Assembly (NCBI RefSeq): GCF_044788715.1 | Contig: NZ_CP173170.1 | Coordinates: 2,542,001 to 2,606,000 of the forward strand | From: Methylotuvimicrobium sp018830325 | Lineage (GTDB): Bacteria; Pseudomonadota; Gammaproteobacteria; Methylococcales; Methylomonadaceae | Reading direction: 5' to 3' | DNA: 64,000 bases | Shown: positions 1-7,494 of the stretch, piece by piece | How the letters are laid out: each line of letters begins with the position of its first letter | Numbering within the stretch: the first letter of the stretch is position 1 | Translations under genes and position numbers: made by a program | Notes under the pieces: generated by a model | The model's input: only the letters and a program-made list of their open reading frames with translations | The model's database searches: none | Told to the model about the DNA's origin: nothing

Positions 1-543
1 ATCGAACCTAAAATCTCGGCCAATAGCGACCAATCCGATACGTTTCAGATTACGTTGAAGAAATTTCTGTGATGTTTTATAGGCATCAAAATTAGCAAAA
101 GGAATACGAACGGTTTGCCATTCGTCGGTCGCATGGAATTCGGCACGATAAGATTGCCAGGGGAACCAAAGGTCCGAAGTGCGAAAATGAATATTGTAGT
201 CTTCATTATTACCGGCTACTTCGAAGACAATACCCTCAAAGGCCGATGCATCGAAGTGGTCTTCATCAGACAAAGCCATTTGCACAAAGCCACCATTTTG
301 TTCGGTTGAAACATCGCCCTGCATACGCAGGCAATCTCTTCCTTTGTGAGTATCTAATTTTAGATTTCCCTTGGAAACTCCACCCATGACCTGATCGCTG
401 ACCAGTCGCCACTCCATACCAAGGTTGGATTTCAAATTGCCACTGCTACGATCATCGATTACAAACTCGCCTGCCAACATTGTTTTCATGACTCCAAGGC
501 TTATTACTAGGAACAGTCTTGCGCTGAGTTTTCTAAAATTCAT
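1..543 (-). CDS. CIA30-family secreted protein (5' part, runs off left edge)
   Basis: An open frame of 181 codons starts at the ATG at 543-541 and reaches the window edge without a stop, so the C-terminus is missing. The first ~25 residues form a signal peptide (basic start, hydrophobic core, cleavage likely after MLA), suggesting a periplasmic protein. Residues ~43-57 read WRLVSDQVMGGVS, the characteristic start of the CIA30 fold (complex I intermediate-associated protein 30; a carbohydrate-binding-like jelly roll). Later blocks FEGIVFEVAGNN, IHFRTSDLWFPWQSY and the W-x-T-V-R-I-P-F segment also fit. Bacterial members are mostly uncharacterised. The complex I assembly role belongs to eukaryotic homologues and should not be assumed here. 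No partner gene is visible. Confidence 0.8.
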   Translation of the reverse strand, partial: MNFRKLSARLFLVISLGVMKTMLAGEFVIDDRSSGNLKSNLGMEWRLVSDQVMGGVSKGNLKLDTHKGRDCLRMQGDVSTEQNGGFVQMALSDEDHFDASAFEGIVFEVAGNNEDYNIHFRTSDLWFPWQSYRAEFHATDEWQTVRIPFANFDAYKTSQKFLQRNLKRIGLVAIGRDFRFD

Positions 544-1022
544 CCTATTTTCCAAACATTAGTCCTAAAAATGCAGATGAGTGTTTTTTTACTATGAAAG
601 TTCGTAGATTAGGACTCTTTATCTCATTTTTCGATATGAAAAACAATTCCGGTTCCGAAGAGGGTGCGGTTACTCGACTGAGAAGCGATAGCAGATTCAT
701 TTATGATCGAATCAGTTTGATCACATGAAAGTGCCGCTAGTAAAGGATGGGCATGAAATAAGTTACGCAACTGACAGAACTTTCTGTTCGTATTCAAGAC
801 TCGCAAATAGGCGAATCACATAGACTGTGTAACGAAGAAGACGGACAAAAGAGCGCGTCAGAAATTTGAAAAAGAATCGTGCGAAGTACGATAGTCACGA
901 GCTATGCTCATTTAACAATCTAGCTTCTAGCGGAACATGAAAACGTCTTAATGGAATCGTTGCGAAATCGGTTGCAACTGATAATGTAACAACATCAAAA
1001 GTTCACTAACTTATTGATTTAA
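544..1022. other. Intergenic region without a supportable gene
   Basis: About 480 bases between the CIA30 gene and tRNA-Met. A 60-codon minus-strand frame at 624-806 has no recognisable domain, no convincing ribosome-binding site and an odd composition, and I do not accept it. No strong hairpin or repeat is seen. Confidence 0.5.
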
Positions 1023-1099
1023 TGGTGGCGATGGGTGGACTTGAACCACCGACCCCGGGGTTATGAATCCCGTGCTCTAACCAGCTGAGCTACATCGCC
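1023..1099 (-). tRNA. tRNA-Met (CAT), elongator type
   Basis: The 77-nt minus-strand sequence folds as a cloverleaf. The acceptor stem is GGCGATG/CATCGCC with an encoded ACCA end. The D arm is GCTC/GAGC, the anticodon loop TTCATAA (anticodon CAT), and the T arm GGTGG/CCACC around TTCAAGT. The paired acceptor end argues against initiator tRNA. A tRNA-Ile2 (lysidine-modified CAT) reading is less likely, because the body resembles elongator tRNA-Met. The anticodon stem CGGGA/CCCCG contains an A-C mismatch next to the loop. Confidence 0.93.
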
Positions 1100-1117
1100 A
1101 TTGAAGAGGTCTTGCAA

Positions 1118-1146
1118 AAGAGCGGGCATTATAGAGACCCGCTCTT
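1118..1146 (-). terminator. Hairpin after ychF, overlapping the tRNA promoter
   Basis: AAGAGCGGG and CCCGCTCTT form a 9-bp stem around an 11-nt loop. On the minus strand it is followed by only TTTG, so termination of ychF would be weak. The loop contains the -10 box of the tRNA-Met promoter, so the same bases may do both jobs. Confidence 0.35.
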
Positions 1147-1156
1147 GTTTTGTCAA
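1128..1156 (-). promoter_or_regulatory. Consensus sigma-70 promoter of tRNA-Met
   Basis: Minus strand TTGACA (1156-1151), exactly 17 bp, then TATAAT (1133-1128); both hexamers match consensus perfectly. Transcription would start near 1121, about 22 nt before the tRNA. The GC-rich discriminator (GCCCGC after the -10) is typical of stringently controlled stable-RNA promoters. The -35 box contains the TGA stop codon of ychF (1155-1153). Confidence 0.85.
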
Positions 1157-2244
1157 ACGTTGAAGCGAAAATGCATGACATCGCCGTCTTTAACGACATA
1201 ATCTTTGCCTTCGAGACGCCATTTACCGGCATCCTTTGCGCCCTGCTCACCTTTGTAAGTAACGAAGTCTTCATAGGAAATGACTTCGGCGCGGATAAAA
1301 CCTTTTTCAAAATCGGTATGAATGACTCCTGCGGCTTGCGGAGCCGTGGCGCCGACGGGTATAGTCCAAGCCCTAACTTCTTTGACGCCCGCCGTGAAAT
1401 ACGTCGATAAATTAAGCAGCCGGTAACCAGCACGCACGACTCGATTCAAACCCGGCTCGTCCAACCCTAAATCATCAAGAAATTCTTGTTTTTCGTCTTC
1501 ATCAAGCTGCACGATTTCCGCTTCGATTGCCGCGCATACCGGTACGACCATGGCACCTTCTTTGTCGGCGAATGCTTTTACTTTGTCCAATATCGGATTA
1601 TTTTCAAAACCGTCGTCTTGTACATTGGCGATGTACATAGTGGGTTTAACGGTTAACAAACACAAGTCTTTAATTAGGGCCATATCGTCTTCGGATAAAT
1701 CCATCGCCCTAACCGGTTCGCCGGTGTTCAAGTGTTCGTTGACTTTTTCCAATACGACTTTTTTAGCCAGTTCGTCTTTGTTGCCGGATTTCGATGCCTT
1801 AGCCGCCCGCTGCAAGGCTCTTTCAACGGTCGCCATATCGGCCAACGCTAATTCGGTATTGATGACTTCGATATCGGCTATCGGATCGATTTTTCCGGCG
1901 ACGTGAATGACATTGTCGTCTTCGAAACAACGAACGACATGTGCTATTGCATCGGTTTCGCGAATATTGGCAAGAAATTGATTTCCTAGTCCCTCGCCTT
2001 TCGAGGCACCGGCAACCAATCCAGCGATGTCGACGAATTCAATCGTGGTTGGCAGTACGCGTTGAGGCTTGACGATTTCAGCGAGTTTATCCAAGCGTGG
2101 GTCCGGAACCGCAACAACACCGACATTGGGATCGATGGTACAAAAAGGGTAGTTTTCGGCGGCGATTTCCGCCTTGGTTAAAGCATTGAACAAAGTCGAT
2201 TTACCGACATTAGGCAAACCGACGATTCCGCAATATAGCGCCAT
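1153..2244 (-). CDS. ychF: Redox-responsive ribosome-associated ATPase YchF
   Basis: Full-length 363-aa member of the Obg-related YchF/OLA1 family, a cytoplasmic P-loop NTPase that prefers ATP and binds ribosomes. The P-loop GLPNVGKST is at residues 8-16 and the G3 motif DIAG near 72. The G4 position reads N-x-Q-D around residue 205 rather than canonical NKxD, as expected for the ATP-preferring family. The C-terminal TGS domain occupies about residues 280-363. The ATG at 2244 is preceded by an AGAGG-like Shine-Dalgarno. Immediately downstream on the same strand lies tRNA-Met, whose promoter overlaps the ychF stop codon. The usual neighbour pth is not in view. Confidence 0.97.
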   Translation of the reverse strand: MALYCGIVGLPNVGKSTLFNALTKAEIAAENYPFCTIDPNVGVVAVPDPRLDKLAEIVKPQRVLPTTIEFVDIAGLVAGASKGEGLGNQFLANIRETDAIAHVVRCFEDDNVIHVAGKIDPIADIEVINTELALADMATVERALQRAAKASKSGNKDELAKKVVLEKVNEHLNTGEPVRAMDLSEDDMALIKDLCLLTVKPTMYIANVQDDGFENNPILDKVKAFADKEGAMVVPVCAAIEAEIVQLDEDEKQEFLDDLGLDEPGLNRVVRAGYRLLNLSTYFTAGVKEVRAWTIPVGATAPQAAGVIHTDFEKGFIRAEVISYEDFVTYKGEQGAKDAGKWRLEGKDYVVKDGDVMHFRFNV

Positions 2245-2305
2245 AGAGGCCTCTGAAGTGAATAAGCAATTGAGATAGTTGCTTTGATTGTTAAAAAAAC
2301 CGGTA

Positions 2306-2334
2306 ATTATACAATTCTCGGACGAATTGATGAA
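2306..2334 (-). promoter_or_regulatory. Probable ychF promoter
   Basis: Minus-strand TATAAT (2311-2306) with a weak -35 TTCATC (2334-2329) at 17-bp spacing, about 60 bp upstream of the ychF start. The -10 is perfect and the -35 is poor. Confidence 0.5.
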
Positions 2335-2415
2335 ACAACATTCACTTGATATTTAAGCAGTAAGCCCTACAGTAGGCACGAACATAAAAAATGCTGCAAG
2401 AAAAAGCTCGATCTC

Positions 2416-2841
2416 TTATTCTTCGGTTGAACCGGTTATTTTTAGATATACGGTTAACCTTCGAAAATCGATTTCGTTCATGGCATCGTTAAATATGACC
2501 TGATAATGGTTTTTACCTTGCAATTCATAATGAAAAAAAATCGCAAGCGGCGTCAAGACCGTTGACCCGATAATCCGAATTTGAGCGAAGCTATCCCCTG
2601 TGAAAAGCTGCCAGCCGTAATCTTCGGAATATCTGAGCAAGCGTTCGGTATTGCCAATAAAATAGCGGCGGCGATAGACAATGCTACTAAAGATAACAAG
2701 CGTAATTAATAGCCATTTAACATAAGGTTCGATAGCACTGAGCGCAATTGCAAGCAAAGCTATCAAATGCATGAGCAATAGAATTTTTTTCTCACGCTTC
2801 GATATGCCGATTCGCAACGTTACCAACTCTAAATGTTTCAT
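2416..2841 (-). CDS. ygfX: YgfX-like (CptA-type) membrane protein
   Basis: 141 aa. The N-terminus has two closely spaced transmembrane helices (about residues 20-52), followed by a soluble part rich in beta-strand-like hydrophobic alternation (LFTGDSFAQIRI, AIFFHYEL, YLKITG). This is the layout of YgfX/CptA, an inner-membrane protein linked in E. coli to cell-shape effects and to its partner SdhE (YgfY). It lies divergent from ygfZ, the arrangement seen in enterobacteria, which is the main support for the name. The sdhE gene normally next to it is absent from the 88-bp gap and from this neighbourhood. The Shine-Dalgarno is weak. Confidence 0.65.
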   Translation of the reverse strand: MKHLELVTLRIGISKREKKILLLMHLIALLAIALSAIEPYVKWLLITLVIFSSIVYRRRYFIGNTERLLRYSEDYGWQLFTGDSFAQIRIIGSTVLTPLAIFFHYELQGKNHYQVIFNDAMNEIDFRRLTVYLKITGSTEE

Positions 2842-2867
2842 ACAATAACAACCATGGTTTGATATTT

Positions 2868-2896
2868 TTTAAGCATTAAACAGACAGATGTATAAT
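2868..2896 (+). promoter_or_regulatory. Probable ygfZ promoter
   Basis: A perfect TATAAT at 2891-2896 lies about 33 bp before the ygfZ ATG, with a weak TTTAAG at 17-bp spacing as -35. The position fits a short-leader promoter for ygfZ in the divergent gap with ygfX. Confidence 0.5.
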
Positions 2897-2928
2897 CGGA
2901 AACTTTCAATCAACTCTAGCGATAATTC

Positions 2929-3924
2929 ATGAATCAAGCTTGGAAATCCTTTCTTATTGAACAGCAGACTCGAATTAATACCGAAACTGCCCATATAGAA
3001 AAAACCGACGACTTAGACAAACAAGCCGGGCAAGTTTGTCCTGTCATCGATCTAGCCGTGTTGAAAGTCACCGGCAAAGATGCCGCTCGATTTCTACAAG
3101 GTCAAGTCACTTGCAATATCAACGAACTCACTGAAAAAACTTGCAGTTTTGGAGCATTTTGCAATGTTAAAGGTCGCGTTATCGCCAATTTTCTTGTACT
3201 CAAGTCGAACGACGATTTCCTTCTAATCTTACCTACCGAATTACTCGACAGCATCACCGAAAAACTACGAAAATATATTTTACGAGCCGATGTGCAACTG
3301 ATCGATAGCCGCGATGAGTATTGCCTAGTTGGGATTAACAAAAGCTCGTCAGACTCTTTCTCTTTTTCGCCGGTTCCGGAGCATGAACTTCACATGGTTA
3401 GCGAGCCCTTCCGCTTGCTAAAACTGCCTTCATCGAGATCACGTTATTTAGCCGTTGTACCGGCGGAACAAGCCATCGAACTCTGGTCCTTACTTACCCA
3501 AGAACAAAGCTACCATGCAAGCAACCCAGAGCAATGGCGGCTATTCGATATCGAAGACAAAATACCGTGGGTCGATAAGGAAACTAGCGAAGAATTTATT
3601 CCGCAAATGCTGAATCTCGATCAATTAGGCGGCATCAGTTTTACCAAGGGTTGTTATACCGGGCAAGAAATCGTAGCGCGCACACATTATCTTGGAAAAA
3701 CGAAAAGAATGCTGTTCTTAGCCGAATCCGATGCTGCGGAAGTGCCGCCTCCGAAAACGGCTATTCTCGACGGCAGCGGTCAAATAATAGGAAAAGTGCT
3801 GCGCGCTCAAAAGGAACGAAATACCATTAAGCTGCTTGCGGTTCTTCCAAATTGCGAACTCGATAGCGAAAACATAATGCTTGATACAACGACTAAGGAC
3901 AAAATCAGACTAATAACGCTATAA
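2929..3924 (+). CDS. ygfZ: Folate-binding Fe-S/tRNA-modification protein YgfZ
   Basis: 331 aa, normal length for the YgfZ/GcvT-like family. These tetrahydrofolate-binding proteins support assembly or repair of certain Fe-S enzymes, including MiaB-type tRNA thiolation. The signature KGCYTGQE is at residues 240-247 with the functionally important Cys in the middle; the following ARTHYLGKTKR is also typical. The N-terminal AARFLQGQVTCNI segment matches the GcvT-type folate fold. A TATAAT box sits just upstream, and the gene is divergent from the ygfX-like gene. No nearby Fe-S assembly genes are visible. Confidence 0.93.
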   Translation: MNQAWKSFLIEQQTRINTETAHIEKTDDLDKQAGQVCPVIDLAVLKVTGKDAARFLQGQVTCNINELTEKTCSFGAFCNVKGRVIANFLVLKSNDDFLLILPTELLDSITEKLRKYILRADVQLIDSRDEYCLVGINKSSSDSFSFSPVPEHELHMVSEPFRLLKLPSSRSRYLAVVPAEQAIELWSLLTQEQSYHASNPEQWRLFDIEDKIPWVDKETSEEFIPQMLNLDQLGGISFTKGCYTGQEIVARTHYLGKTKRMLFLAESDAAEVPPPKTAILDGSGQIIGKVLRAQKERNTIKLLAVLPNCELDSENIMLDTTTKDKIRLITL

Positions 3925-4715
3925 TTCTATGGAATTGGTGCTGGGTGATTGCGTCCATGCTTGACGTTGGATGTCGAAATTTACCGATTTTCATGTCGGA
4001 TAAAATGACTGGGTTATGGATTTTAAGTAAATAACTGGCGCTTTATCCTAAAAAGCTTTTTTAGGTTTATAGCTTATGAACACCAACAATTTCAAAAATA
4101 TTTTGAGTTTATAAAGTGTTAACACAGCAATTTAGGATTTGGTCATAAATAACTTCTCTATTTTAATGCAAGGTAAGCCGGTTCGGTAACTCGATTGGCA
4201 GGTGTCGGCGGCAGGGCAGATTTTTGCTCCTGCAAAATCTGCATTCACGCCTTCCATGGCGTTTGCAGATTTTTGCTCCTCGGCAATTGCTGAGTTACAT
4301 GGATGTAATGAATGCAGAAAATGCAGGAGCATTTTTCTGCCCTGCATCGCCTAAAGCGCCTACTGTTGGTGCCCTAATACACGGCATCCGTGGCATAATG
4401 CAAAATATGCATTCATGCCATCCATGGCAATCAGTCGCCGCCGTCAAGCCTACACGGACGTATTCACCCAGCACCTAAATTCCATAGCCCATTGGCTATG
4501 GTTAACTATCTTAGATAATTTAGGTGCTGGGTTCACGGAGTCCTGTCAAGCGAGCTACCGAACCCGCTACAAAACTCATAGCTCCGGGAAGTTATTTTTC
4601 ACGAAATCCTTAGCTAAAAATGGTTTTTTCGAAAACTTAGGCTTGACGGCTGCTTTCCTACTTGGACAGCTATTTGAATTTAAACTGTAAATCTTTGATG
4701 GGAACTTGAACTCGA
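3925..4715. repeat. Repeat-filled intergenic region before the HDOD gene
   Basis: About 790 bases without a credible gene. It contains an AT-rich hairpin (CCTAAAAA/TTTTTAGG near 4046) and blocks of a dispersed repeat. The block with GCAGATTTTTGCTCC...GCAATTGCTG at 4265-4292 recurs almost identically at 59328-59353. The GTCGGCGGCAGG block near 4204 recurs near 47655. The block at 4371-4405 recurs at 5575-5609 on the other side of the HDOD gene. Short open frames here (4132-4347, 4224-4478, 4415-4690) are made of these repeats and are not accepted as genes. Confidence 0.7.
4466..4532. repeat. Nested palindromic element
   Basis: Two perfect 16-bp arms (4466-4481 and 4517-4532, core CCCAGCACCTAAATT) face each other. 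Between them sits a second perfect hairpin, CCATAGCC-CATT-GGCTATGG (4482-4501). The 67-bp unit resembles a REP- or MITE-like element; part of the arm (GGTGCTGGG) also occurs near 3938 just after ygfZ. Confidence 0.75.
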
Positions 4716-5558
4716 ATGCAATTTAAATCAGTCCAGGCTTTTCTTGACCATGTTCAAAAAGAACTGGATGCCAATCGCCTGATATTGCCAACTCTCCCTG
4801 ACATTGCGTTAAAGGTTCGCGACGCAGTAGCTAAAGGCGAAGCAACGGCACAGCAATTAGCAGACATGATTGTCACCGACGCAGCCTTGTCTACGCGCTT
4901 GATTCAAGTCTCTAACAGCCCTTTATATCGCGGAGTCAACGAGATCAAGAGCATTCAAATGGCGGTCACGCGTCTAGGGCTTAAAACCATTAGCTCATTG
5001 ATAAGCAGCCTGGTAATGCAACAAATGTTCAGCCCGACTTCAACAGTGCTTGAGCATTACTTCAGACAGTCCTGGGAACAAAGTGTCAATGTCTCGGCCA
5101 TCAGTAGAGCATTGGCAACATGCACCCGGCATCTAAATCCCGATGAAGCCATGCTGGCAGGGCTCATTCACCAAATTGGCAAATTGCCAATTTTGATGCT
5201 GGTAGAAGACATTCCGGAATTCAGAGATAGCCCTTCACGTCTTGAAAAATTGCTGGAAAAAGCCCATCCGGCCGTTGGAAAAATCATTATGGATACATGG
5301 ACCTTTCCCGATGAGTTAAAAGCCGTGCCGTATCAATACGTTAACTTTGGCTATGACTCGGGTGAAAAAGCCGATTATGTTGATCTTGTACAAGTGGCTT
5401 TTTTACAAAGCATAGCCGGGACCGATCATCCTGCAACACGGGTTGACTGGTCTACCGTGCCGGCATTTGCCAAGCTGGGTCTGTCTTCCGATGCTGAAAT
5501 TCTGGAAATTGAAGGATTATCCGAAGAAATAGAAATTGCACAGTCTATGTTTTCCTGA
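4716..5558 (+). CDS. HDOD domain protein
   Basis: 280 aa. The HDOD fold covers about residues 15-215: LPTLPDIALKVRDAV at the start, the SNSPLYRG and IQMAVTRLGL blocks, then the metal-site region GLIHQIGKLPIL. In catalytic HD phosphohydrolases this last segment reads HD-x-G; here the Asp is Gln, so hydrolase activity is unlikely and a signalling or scaffold role is inferred, as for most HDOD proteins. No GGDEF, EAL or receiver domain is attached. The gene stands alone between copies of a dispersed repeat, and no strong Shine-Dalgarno is seen before the chosen ATG. Confidence 0.88.
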   Translation: MQFKSVQAFLDHVQKELDANRLILPTLPDIALKVRDAVAKGEATAQQLADMIVTDAALSTRLIQVSNSPLYRGVNEIKSIQMAVTRLGLKTISSLISSLVMQQMFSPTSTVLEHYFRQSWEQSVNVSAISRALATCTRHLNPDEAMLAGLIHQIGKLPILMLVEDIPEFRDSPSRLEKLLEKAHPAVGKIIMDTWTFPDELKAVPYQYVNFGYDSGEKADYVDLVQVAFLQSIAGTDHPATRVDWSTVPAFAKLGLSSDAEILEIEGLSEEIEIAQSMFS

Positions 5559-5574
5559 TTTTCGCTCCTGCATT

Positions 5575-5609
5575 GCCCTACTACACAACATCCGTGGCGT
5601 AATGCAAAA
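5575..5609 (+). repeat. Dispersed repeat, copy 2 (copy 1 at 4371-4405)
   Basis: This 35-bp block beginning GCCCTACTACACAACATCC matches 4371-4405 at most positions, in the same orientation. The two copies flank the HDOD gene as a direct repeat. Confidence 0.6.
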
Positions 5610-5766
5610 CCCGTACTTAGGCAGCGTCTAAATCCCATAAATCATTGTCGATGTTTCAAAATCATAGCTACTTTTGGAACAATACTTATGACGGACAATC
5701 CGGTGCCGAGATTCGGCTAGCCAAAAGTATCACTGATATCCTCTCAAAAACTTATAGATCACACCA

Positions 5767-6738
5767 ATGATTGATATTGAAGCCGCACTCAGGTTCAGAC
5801 GCATCGGAACCATTACCATTTTCGCTGTTTACTTCTTGATCCTGGTCGGAGGCATCGTTCGCGCATCCGGCGCCGGAATGGGTTGCCCTGACTGGCCGAC
5901 TTGCTTCGGCAAATTGATTCCCCCAACCGACATTTCTCAGCTTCCGCCGGACTACAAAACCATCTATGCCGAACGAGGTTATCAAAACACCGATTTCAAT
6001 CCGGTTAAAACTTGGACCGAATACCTTAACCGCTTAACCGGCGCCAGCATCGGCATTCTGATTTTACTGACAGCCTGGTCATCCCGTATTTATCTCAAGT
6101 CCGACAAGACGGTATTTTATCTTTGCTTAGCGGTGGTTTTTATCGTCGGCTTTCAAGCCTGGCTAGGTTCCGTGGTTGTCGCCAGTAATCTAAAGCCGCT
6201 GATGATAACCTTACATATGCTATTGGCATTGTTCATCGTGGCTTTGCTAATTTACGTGATAGCAAGATCGCAGCGGGAGTTTTTTCAAAGCCTTGATACA
6301 CAGTCACTGCCCCATGTTTTTAAGGGCGTGTTGACCGCGGCATTGGCCATGACCTTAATTCAAGTCGCGATGGGCACACAAGTCCGAGAAGCCGTCGATC
6401 TAATTGCTAACGAACATGCTTATATCGACCGTCAATATTGGCGCGATGACCTACCCATCATTTTTTATGTGCACCGCTCGTTTTCGTCGATTATCTTGTT
6501 CACAAACCTATGGTTGGCCTGGAAACTGTATCGCTCGCCTGCTCAAAATAGATTATTACATACCCTCGGTATAGCCTTGACCGCCATGGTCGTCACCGCA
6601 ATTCTTGCCGGTGTCAGCCTCGACAGGCTCGGTTTCCCCGCAGCCGCGCAACCGATTCATTTATTAATGGCCAATCTAATTTTCGGTACGCAGTTTTTTA
6701 TTTATATCTGCTTGATCTATTCCAGGCAGAAAGGTTAA
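5767..6738 (+). CDS. ctaA: Heme A synthase, COX15/CtaA family
   Basis: 323 aa polytopic inner-membrane protein with about eight predicted helices. It converts heme O to heme A for heme-copper oxidases. Family marks are GGIVRASGAGMGCPDWPTC in helix 1/first loop (conserved glycine run and Cys pair), EYLNRLTGA before helix 2, heme-ligand His candidates in TLHMLLAL, YVHRSFS and QPIHLLMAN, and the internal duplication of four-helix units. In the Bacillus enzyme the E-x-x-H-R motif carries a His; here the corresponding residue is Asn (EYLNR), a variant I believe occurs in some COX15 branches. No cox or ctaB gene is adjacent. The Shine-Dalgarno is poor. Confidence 0.92.
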   Translation: MIDIEAALRFRRIGTITIFAVYFLILVGGIVRASGAGMGCPDWPTCFGKLIPPTDISQLPPDYKTIYAERGYQNTDFNPVKTWTEYLNRLTGASIGILILLTAWSSRIYLKSDKTVFYLCLAVVFIVGFQAWLGSVVVASNLKPLMITLHMLLALFIVALLIYVIARSQREFFQSLDTQSLPHVFKGVLTAALAMTLIQVAMGTQVREAVDLIANEHAYIDRQYWRDDLPIIFYVHRSFSSIILFTNLWLAWKLYRSPAQNRLLHTLGIALTAMVVTAILAGVSLDRLGFPAAAQPIHLLMANLIFGTQFFIYICLIYSRQKG

Positions 6739-6754
6739 GCCGCCAGATTTAGGA

Positions 6755-7207
6755 TTAAGCACCAACGCATTCGCCGATATCTTCAAACCAGATATGCGGC
6801 GATTGCTCGATAAAACGGCGCATTAGCTCAATACAATCGGCATCGTGCAACTCGATGACATTGACTCCTGCCTCCCTGAGCCAATCCAAATGCCCTGAAA
6901 AATTGACCGATTCGCCGACAACAACGGTGCCGATATTAAACTGTCGAATCAATCCGGAGCAATACCAACAAGGAGCCAAGGTCGTAACGAGAATTTTATC
7001 GCGGTAGTTCGTTTGCCGCCCCGCTTTACGAAATGCGTCGGTTTCGCCATGTATCGATGGGTCGCCGTCTTGAACTCGCCGATTACGCCCCCGGCCAAGC
7101 ACACGACCTTCGTTATCGAATAACGCAGCACCAACCGGAACGCCGCCTTCGCCAAAGCCCGTACGGGCTTCTTCCAAAGCCACGGATAACATTTCCGAAT
7201 ATTTCAT
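6755..7207 (-). CDS. Cytosine deaminase-like zinc-dependent nucleobase deaminase
   Basis: 150 aa. Zinc-site motifs of the cytidine deaminase superfamily are clear: HGETDAF (zinc His and catalytic Glu, about residues 54-60) and APCWYCSGLI (the PCxxC pair, about 80-89). The wording around them, with GGVPVGAALFD and FNIGTVVVGE, resembles fungal FCY1-type cytosine deaminase more than bacterial CodA or TadA. I therefore infer cytosine to uracil deamination in pyrimidine salvage; guanine deaminase is an alternative. In-frame TTG, ATG and ATG codons occur at 7213, 7210 and 7207. The last is best spaced (6 nt) from AGGAG. It converges with ctaA, 16 bp apart. Confidence 0.85.
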   Translation of the reverse strand: MKYSEMLSVALEEARTGFGEGGVPVGAALFDNEGRVLGRGRNRRVQDGDPSIHGETDAFRKAGRQTNYRDKILVTTLAPCWYCSGLIRQFNIGTVVVGESVNFSGHLDWLREAGVNVIELHDADCIELMRRFIEQSPHIWFEDIGECVGA

Positions 7208-7213
7208 CATCAA

Positions 7214-7494
7214 CTCCTAGTGAATGGTGTTTTAAGTATAGTGTTCCCACACGTTTTTTTAACCCCCTAGCGTTAGGTGAGGGGCGACGAAGCCGCTATC
7301 GCTCAAATACCAATAGCCTTTCGGACGACACAGCAATCTAGCGCTCGGTCGCTACGTTTTGCACAAGTAGGTATATTTATACTTGTGTATAACGGCGAGA
7401 GCTGAGGCTTGGGAAAGAGTGCCCTCCTTTTTCAAAAGGGGAAGAAGGTTTAGCTTAATGGCAGTGACGCAGGTTCCTGAAAACGAGTAATAAC
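7214..7494. repeat. Intergenic dispersed repeats
   Basis: No gene. CTAGCGTTAGGTGAGGGG-CGACGAAG at about 7267-7290 is the reverse complement of the palindrome region at 22265-22300. The 20-mer at 7380-7399 (core GTGTATAACGGCGAG) is repeated exactly at 22394-22413. Two elements that are neighbours in the 22-kb gap are therefore also neighbours here. Confidence 0.7.

Noticed and set aside
115..309. 64-codon plus-strand frame
   Set aside because: It lies antisense inside the CIA30 gene, which has a clear signal peptide and domain motifs.
4224..4690. Overlapping plus-strand frames before the HDOD gene
   Set aside because: They are built from dispersed repeats and palindromes, with low-complexity translations and no family resemblance.
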